DNA from: Luscinia megarhynchos
Lineage: Eukaryota > Chordata > Aves > Passeriformes > Turdidae
Length of the DNA stretch: 64,000 nt
Direction: 5' to 3'
Assembly: GCA_034336665.1 (NCBI GenBank)
Contig: CM067566.1
Coordinates: 23,590,330-23,654,329 of the forward strand
How positions within the stretch are numbered: position 1 is the stretch's first letter; each line of letters opens with the position of its first letter. The translations under genes and the position numbers were made by a program. Below are positions 56,141 through 64,000 of the stretch, one piece after another. A model generated the notes under the pieces. That model saw only the letters and a program-made list of their open reading frames with translations, searched no databases and was not told where the DNA came from.

Positions 56141-59100
56141 CTGAAGAGAGAATGCACAAAATGCGATGTCATGACAAGAACTAGGAAAAAACATCTTGGA
56201 AATATCAAGTAGTTTGTTGAGGCTATCAAAAGCAAATTTAAATGAATCATTCTTGTCTGACTAATGTGAAATAGAACTTGAACTCCTTTCTAAAATCCCC
56301 TGAGTTGCAACATAAATCCAGTAAATAGTAAGCACTATTTCATGTCGAGAAGCTGGTAGAAAGATAAACTGTCTAGCTCTTTGCATGGGGGAATCACCCC
56401 TCCACAATCCTGCTCTATACCACTGTGCTGATTACAGGCATTTCCATTAAAATCAGATTTATCAAAAATCCACCCTTCTCCAACTTTTCACTATATTATG
56501 AGCACAATTTGCAACCTACTCTAACATGATGTAACTGACCCTTCATAGGGACTGGACACTGTTACAATTATCCTGAAATGTAACTTAGATCAAAGTTATC
56601 TCCCACAGAACTCGCTGTACCACAGTTCCCACACTACCACATACCTCTGTTAAACAGATTGCTTAAAAATGAGATATAAGGAAACAACTATTTATGTGAT
56701 TATGAAAGTATGCAACATATTGTTAAATGAAGATCTAGCATATTAATATATGGTGAAATATTTGAAAACTATGTAGTTGTTTTTATCCCTGTATTTGTTT
56801 TTTCTATACACCACTATATGTAATACATAGAATTTTCCTCTGTTTGTAACTTGGTCTGTAGAAATACTAAAAACTAAAACGTATTGAATGGCCAAAAAAG
56901 CCATCAAAATATATGGACATCAAAGGAAAAAAGTCCTACCCTTGTAATTCATGCTTAAATGTCTACATCAATAATATTATGGATGCAAAGAGTACGATAA
57001 ATAAACTCAAGCACGTTACTAGAACTTTGATTTACAGTCAATATTCGAAATACTTTTATAATGTAATTAGATTGTACAGAGGTTGAAAGCGACATCACTA
57101 AACAACAACAGCCTTTCAAATATTTTGTTTCATTTCTTGGAGACTAATTTCTTTCACAGACTAAGTCTCAGTATGCAAAATAAATAAGCTGAAACGTTAT
57201 TAGTTTTAATTAGCAGACAAAGAGTAGGTAGCTTGCAGTAGCTGAAGTCTAATTTCTCAACATGCATACATGAACGTTTTAGAATTATAATATGTTGATA
57301 TATGAAAACAGAAGTGAATTATTTTCAGAAAAAAACCCCTAATTCTCATATAATCAAAAAGTTTAATTTACCCTGTTTTTGTATCCAAATTCCTAATGAC
57401 ATTGATTCTTTGGAAAGCATTAGAATATACTTCAAAAATGTGGTAACCTTACCATGGCTATGTTAAAAGGACATAGATATTGCCCTGAGATTCTAACTAC
57501 TTCTGTCTACAGCTGTCAGCAAAGGTGTAAACACTGAGCAGTGGCAGGTTCAAAATAAACAATTTATATTTTCAAAGGAGAAAAAAAGAAAATTTTGTAT
57601 CAGGAAGTAGAGGAAAAGTGTAAGTGAAGAAAATGTATTAGCAGTCACTTTATAAGCAAAACCTGACTTCTGACATATTTGATTAAATACTCATTTTCTA
57701 GAACACCAGCTAATAAGAAATGTCTATCATAAATGCATTTTGCAAGACATTTTATAATTAAGTAGCAATTAGACAGACAATTCCCCTGAAAACAAGAAAA
57801 ATGTATAAAAATACAACTTGAACTAATTATGATTATTACCTTCTATTATTAACAACATATTTTTATTTATAAGAACATAGCAAAGAGCTGTCCTTGTGTT
57901 AGCCACCCGGTATTAAATGTTTGCTGGTGAAACAGCAAAAGTGATAATGTAGGTCTTAGGATGTTAATTCTGACCATTGTAATGCTAACTATGAATGAAG
58001 GAACAACTGGCGCCTACTATTCACTCCATCCAGCCTTTGGCTTTACAAATGAACAACATGAATTGAGGCAAAAAAAAAGTTTTTCTGCGTCATATTTGAA
58101 AGCCTGTCAGATTTTTTTTCTTTTACAGAGTTAATCCAAACCTAAAAGATTTAAAGCCGACATTCGCATTAAAGACAGAGGCCCTCTTTGTATTTTTTGG
58201 ATGAAGAGGGGAAAAAATAAAATCCCACAGAGGTATTTCCTTCCTTTCTGTACAAGAAAGCTCCCCCCTCACTCTGTAGAAAACATTTTTGTCTCTAACT
58301 TTTCACATCTCTCTACACATAGGCAGGTCATCTGGGAAATGGCAAACCAATCCTTTTCAGACAATGGCACTAACAGGAGCAGCCTGTTCTGGGGACGGAC
58401 TCTGGCTGCCTCTGTTTGTGGTTTACAAATTGTTCCTAATGTGAGAGATTTGTGGTCTATGCCAAGTCTTCCCCCTTTAGGCCTTGTGAAACCAAATGGA
58501 ATCTGCCACAAAAGTGGCTCCCAGGGGAATTCAGAAGTAATCCAAAATGAGAGCTGGGAAGCCCAGTTTATTGTAGGACTTACAAATCCTGCAGGGGAGA
58601 TAAATAATTTGTTCTACGTGTAGATCATGTTCAATATTAAGACTTTCTAAAATAAATTGATACTTTTTAAGCTTAGATTTTTATATAGGTTCTCATTTTT
58701 CAAAAAAGAAAAAAATGGTGAGAAATACTCCTTTTCATGACTTAGTGGCACATAAGAAATCTTGGCTATAAAACATTTTTAATGCACTGTTGAAGATGTA
58801 CTGTTAGGAAATTACATGTCAGAATGAACAGAGAGTATTTGCTTTTTCCTCATTATGAAATAATCTGCCAAAACAGCTAGCTCAGATTTTAAAAAGCCTT
58901 TAAAAAATAAGAAAAGATGAAAACAGTTGTAAAATACTTGCCGCAGAAAAGCTTACCCTTTTCAGTTTTTCTATTTCAAGTATCATCTAGGTACACATCA
59001 TTCCTATAAACTATAAAGCTATAAAATACCTCTACAACATCAAACTAGCAAGTTTCTCAATCTACAGAAAAAACTTCATTAGTAGTAGCAATGTGCATGT

Positions 59101-60140
59101 GTTTGCCTTCATATATGCCAAAGTACTTACTGTTGTAGTACTAAAACAAATCTACATTAACTTCCAGTGCAATGAAATTCCCACAAGTAAGTTCTTGTAT
59201 TGCCTCCAGTCTTTCTTTGCTATGTAGAGTTTAAAAAACATCTTTTAGCTCTTTTTAATTAAGAACTGTGTTCCTCAGAATTGCAAAGAATTAAGTTCCT
59301 CTCTATTAGGATCTCTGGTTGTTAGGTATATTAACCAAGACAGACCACTGGAAGCAGAAAAGATAAATAGGCCAGTTCAAAGATCAGCTCTGCTGTTCCT
59401 GTTTGAGAGAATAACTACTGAATCTGAAGAAGGATCTTTGAAATGTATCTGGGATTATCAGATTCTGGCTCACAAACAAATGTCTGCTACTAGACCAAGT
59501 ACAATTAAACCACGAAGGTTTGAGGAGTCAAAACGGAAATTACCTATCAGGAATTAAACGGAAAAAGAAAAAGCCCTTAGACAAATACTTTTGATTCCTC
59601 AAGTGAAAGATGAAAAGCAAACTTTAAATGCAGATTATTAAATAGTTAAAGTATGTTAGTATCAGAATGTTAACATAATTTTTGGCTCTCAGTGAGGACA
59701 GATGACTAAAATGAATATGTTTTATGGGATAAATTCTGATTAACTTAAAAAAATCATAAATAAATCACTGACCTTTTTTGAAGTAGTAATATTCTCCACA
59801 AATGTATACTGAAACTTTTTTTCTCTAAACAAGAGGTTTGTATAGGTACAGAAAGGAAGACATACACATTACTGATTATTGTTTTGTAAAGACTTACAGG
59901 TCTTAAAAGACAAGCAAGGAAAAATTGTAAGGGAGATGAAAATGTGCTGAAATTGTAGGAAAATGCCTACAGGAGCCTTCTGCCGAGAATGGGCTTGAGA
60001 AATATTTTGGACTATGAAGGAAAAGCATAGCTTTTATTGTTAAATTATTTCAACATCCTTGAAAATTTAGTACACCATTTATTCCCCCTGAAATGATGAC
60101 ACAAAATTAATCCAGACTGGTAAGAAAAGCAGTGCAACAG

Positions 60141-60157
60141 GAAAAAAAAAAAAAAAA
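60141..60157. repeat. Poly(A) run
   Basis: An uninterrupted A tract of about 17 bases in the ATP8A1 intron, about 400 bases upstream of the CR1 fragment. It may be simple-sequence noise, since CR1 elements do not end in poly(A). Confidence 0.8.
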
Positions 60158-60554
60158 GGAAATAAATGACAGCACAACTACCCTAGATATTAGCCACTGA
60201 AGAATGACTATATTCCACAAATTTTGTGATAATGAAGTGAGAATTGATAGACATTGGTATTTGCTTACCATATAGAGCTCGAAGCAATTTTTAGAAATAG
60301 AGACTGCCAACTCAGTTACCTGCAAAGTTCCCTTAAAGCACGGCACAGCAATTCTCTTGTTTGGAGGAAGTTAAAGAAATCATTACTTCCCAAATTTTAG
60401 GGGCATTATTTATAACTCTCCCTGCTAACTGAGGAAAAGTACCATAGCAATTTTTCTTAAATATAGAACCATTTAAACTTATTTATTACAATGTATTTTG
60501 CAAAAGTTATTAAAATATTATTCAGCTATTTTTTAAAAATCCAGGAGACAACTA

Positions 60555-61620
60555 TCCATTAATAGCACCTTTTACAGCTGGAGGGACAACACAGCAGGGT
60601 GCAAAAGCTGTAAGATCCTCATAGAGAAGCTGTTGATGTATGGGCTGGATAAACAACTGTGAGATACACTGAAAACTGGCTAAAGGGCAGCTAGTGATCA
60701 GTGTCAGGCTGGCTGGAGGCCAGGAACTGAAAGTACACCCCAGGGGTCAATACTGGGTCCAGTTTCATTTAACATCTTCACTAAAGATCTGGATGAGAGG
60801 TGAAGTGTCCCCTCAGGAAGTTTGCTAACGACACAAAACAGGGTAGGAATGGCAAATGCAGTAGAGAGTTGTGTTGCCATCCAGAGAAACCTCAAAAGGA
60901 TGAAGAAATGGGCTGACAGGAAACTCATGCAGTTGAACAAGGAGGGATGCAAAATCCTGCACACGGAGAGGAGCAACCCCCAGCAGCAGTATATCCTGGG
61001 GGCCACCCAGCTGGAAAGCAGCTTGGTGGAAAAGGACTTGGTTCCAATGGACACCAAGTAGAAATGAACCAGCAATGGGCTCTTGTGACAAAGAAAGCGA
61101 GTGGTATCTTTTGGCTTCACTAGACAAAGTATTGCCAGCAGAGGGGAAGGCAGGTCCCCATCTACTCAGCACTGATAAGGTCACACCTAGGGGAAGTCTC
61201 CAATTCTGGGCTCCCCAGTACCAGGAAACAGAGACAGACTGAAATCAGTCCAGTGTCCTGAAGCATCTCTCATGCTAGAGAGAAACCTGAGCTGGTTGGG
61301 ACTATGCTAAGAGAAGGCTTAGGGGGATCTTACTGATGGAGACAGACTCCTGAGCAGAGGGGGCACAGACAGAGCCAGGCTATTTCCACTGAAGCCCTGT
61401 CATGGCAGAAGGGCAAGGAGCGCAAACTAAAACTTGTATCTGAACATCAAGGAAACCTTTCTTATTGTGGGGGTGACTGAACAGGGACACAGGCTGTTCA
61501 CAAATGTTGCACTGTCTCCATCCTTGGTAATATTCAAAAGCTGTCTGGACGTAGTCCAGGGCAACTTGGTGTAGTGTTGGAAGCATCAACTGTTCTGTCA
61601 TAGTATTCTATCCTAAATAC
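60555..61620 (+). mobile_element. CR1 LINE fragment, decayed
   Basis: Plus-strand translation in shifting frames gives the reverse-transcriptase C-terminal segments of a CR1: [20 protein letters not shown], then AIQRNLKRMKKWADRKLMQL, NKEGCKILHTERSNPQQQYI, LGATQLESSLVEKDL and, further on, IYSALIRSHLG. Then comes the 3' region containing FLIVGVTEQGHRLF and IFKSCLDVVQGNLV. Stops and frameshifts are frequent, and the canonical octamer tail is not clear. It is antisense to ATP8A1. Confidence 0.88.
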
Positions 61621-64000
61621 TTTGCTTTTGTAGGCTTTGCTCTACATCACACTGAAACTAATTCCCACTTTTGAATCAAACTTTGGACAAACATCTTACT
61701 AGAGAAGACCTGTTCATTAGAGACGGAAGTATCTGAACAACTACATTTTCAAAAAAGTTATTTGGTGTTTTGTGTAAAACACTCCAATGCAGTAAAGGCA
61801 TTAAAGGATGCCTATCTAATATTTTAATAAGCATGATTCCATATAAGCAGAATACTTGGCATAATACAAAAAAAGCAATATTTAAGAAACCAATGCTGTC
61901 AATATAGTATATTCTAATAGACCTTTTCTACACAGTGCAGCTAAATCTTCCCACAAGAAATATTACTGTATTTAACAAGACTTCTGCAAACCTCAATCAA
62001 ATGATCTAAAATTCTGTAAAATACATGCTTGTACCTTAACTCCAATTTCCGTCAGTAGTTTTATAAATCCCCTGGGTCAGACAGAGCAGAAACAGATGGT
62101 GCTCTGGAGAACTTTACAGTGCATTGTCTACAGCACCACAATAAATTATGAAGTTTTGTAGATACTGAACTTTTGCTTAGTTTCAATGTCATATCCCTTA
62201 TTCAAGTAAAGTATTATTATTCTAAGCTATCATATTAATCATATAGGTGTAAAAAAAGAGGCCTAATAATTCAGAGCATGTAACAGTAACACGGAGCTTG
62301 ACTATTGAGGAATATAAAACAGATTGATTTGTTTTTCATCCCTCCTCAACTACAGCTTTGCAACTCAAACCACAACCAGATTTTTTCAAGAAAGAGATAA
62401 CTATACCAGTTTAGAAATTTATCTATTAATACAATTTAAAAATCAGTCTTTTTTTAGTTCTGTTCAGTTCTGTCTTTTTAAAGAGGATTTAAAGGAAAAG
62501 TACTCCTATTAATTGCAAGGATGGAAGTATGAATAGAAAGCTCTAGCAGCTTTACAGCCTACTGACACATGAATGGAGGCTGCTCTTAGGAGGTGATGTA
62601 AGTTACAGAAATTTCATTATTTAATGCAATTATTGCAAAAGGACTACACAGACATAAAAACATAAAAACAATTTATTCACAGCTTCATTTATTTGTGCAG
62701 CCATTATACACAATATGGCAAAACATGGACAACAGGAAACATCCAGCAATTCCCTGAATCACAGTCAAAAATGCATTTTGTTCAGTATCACAGAACAGCT
62801 TTCTGGGTTTTGAAGAGTTTCAAAGAAAAAAGAAAATACACCTACAAAGCAAATACCTTATCAAATATGAACAGACGTGGCATTTACTTTTAAAAACTTA
62901 TGCAAACTTCATCTGGCTTAAACAGAAAATATCATAATTTGTTTAAAATATTTTGCAAGTATATTTCAATTATATATTTGTTATTGTTATGCATTGAAGT
63001 ATCAACGTGATTTATATCAAAGTAGTAGAAAAACAAACCCAGGCAGTTGATTTTTTCAAGTCCACCATAAAAATTTTCTTCTGGTCTCTAAAGGTGTCAC
63101 TAGACACCTTTTTTTGAAATTAAATGCAACTTTTTTAATGTAATGGGTCAAAACATACGGTGTTAAACCTAACCAAAAAAAGTCTACAAAGAATTTTATG
63201 TTGGTTTTTTTGTTCCTTTCTTTCCTGTGCACCTATATTTAAAAGCACAGTTTTTACTAGTAAAATATTAAGAAAATAAACCATAAAGTTCCTTGTTCAT
63301 ATGCTTTCATACTAGTCAGTACTGACAGAAAACAAATGCATGAATAAATATTTCTGCAGATGTAATGCAAATTGTAATATAATAAAGACTATGCTACAGA
63401 GACTGCAAAGTTGTTATAAAATCAATGAAATATTGAAATGTTTTCAGCATCTCTTTTTCACAAGCTGTGCATCCCTATTCCTTCCCACAGAAACAGCATT
63501 TTTCTACTACCAAAATCCTCCTTGCAGAAAAGGTATTTTAATATTTTGTTATAAGCAGATAGAAGTTGAATTCCTAGACTTTTAGGATCTGTGTCTAAGA
63601 CTAGAAGAATATAGTCCCTAATTCTTAGAATAAACTCAAGGAAAGTAATTTTTAAATGAGTGATTCTAAAGTAGAAGCAAAATAATATGAAAATAAACAA
63701 TAGGTTCCACTTAATTAATGATAAAATATTTATGCCTTGTTTCTACTAAAAGACTAAATAAAGCTTATGTTTCTACTAAAAATGAAGTGATTTGCTACAG
63801 TACCTGAATTAGCGACATATTCTATACTACATAATTAATTTCTTCGGTTATTATCCCTTTTTATCACATAACCTTCTTCAGTTTTATGGCTTATTCTGCC
63901 ATTTTCTTCAGCTTTATAAAGCCCACTGCTTGTCTCATAGTTTTCATCCATTTTTTCCTTATAGCCTGTGTCTGCCAAAAGACAATGGTGAACTGACAGT

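Larger units (their letters stand above)
56141..64000 (-). other. ATP8A1: ATP8A1 intron, at least 7.9 kb, running off the window
   Basis: No further ATP8A1 exon was found up to the window edge; the next expected sequence, the helix ending near the MAPDMSGE segment in human, is not seen. The intron is AT-rich and holds a plus-strand CR1 copy at about 60,555-61,620. The 140-residue plus-strand frame at 58,201-58,623 resembles no family I know. Confidence 0.7.

Noticed and set aside
58201..58623. 140-residue plus-strand frame inside the ATP8A1 intron
   Set aside because: It does not resemble a known protein, lies antisense to ATP8A1, and has no promoter or splice context.
63840..63985. Minus-strand segment with an acceptor-like TTGTCTTTTGGCAG and an open frame of about 46 codons
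   Set aside because: The translation does not match the ATP8A1 segment expected upstream, and no donor follows in the right phase before an in-frame stop.

Overview
This is a window of vertebrate, almost certainly avian, nuclear DNA. The evidence is spliced genes with GT-AG introns, long AT-rich non-coding stretches, several CR1 retrotransposon fragments of the bird type, and a CpG-island promoter. I cannot name the species. Two protein-coding genes are supported: SHISA3 (complete, two coding exons, + strand) and the last four coding exons of ATP8A1 (- strand). They converge tail to tail. This is the order known on human 4p13 and, from memory, conserved in birds; it mirrors the paralogous SHISA2/ATP8A2 pair.

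Layout: 1-35,600 is a gene-poor stretch 5' of SHISA3. It holds a hexanucleotide satellite (about 124-343), CR1 fragments (about 2,285-2,363; 11,705-12,150; 27,128-27,770), two short LTR-like fragments (about 12,405-12,545; 28,725-28,860) and an isolated CpG-rich patch with a very good CTCF-type motif (12,280-12,294). From 35,640 to 37,620 lies the SHISA3 CpG island, interrupted by an approximately 850 bp GT/GA minisatellite just upstream of the start codon. SHISA3 coding exons are 36,939-37,233 and 38,042-38,493, with a 3' UTR to about 39,410 or 39,715. After about 3.5 kb of intergenic DNA, the inferred ATP8A1 3' UTR occupies about 43,235-47,619. Its coding exons are 47,620-47,717, 48,046-48,137, 55,557-55,649 and 56,052-56,140. 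From 56,141 to the window end is an ATP8A1 intron.

The two genes are not known to act in one pathway. SHISA3 is an ER-resident adaptor that restrains Wnt and FGF receptor maturation. ATP8A1 is a P4-ATPase that moves phosphatidylserine to the cytosolic leaflet. Their pairing is an ancient linkage, not an operon.

I found no convincing new gene system. The most unusual local structure is the SHISA3 minisatellite, which carries fourteen ATG-TGA start-stop hexamers and G-quadruplex-type runs. It may lie either in the 5' UTR or in a 5' UTR intron. The second is the isolated CpG patch with a CTCF-type site between a CR1 and an LTR-like fragment.
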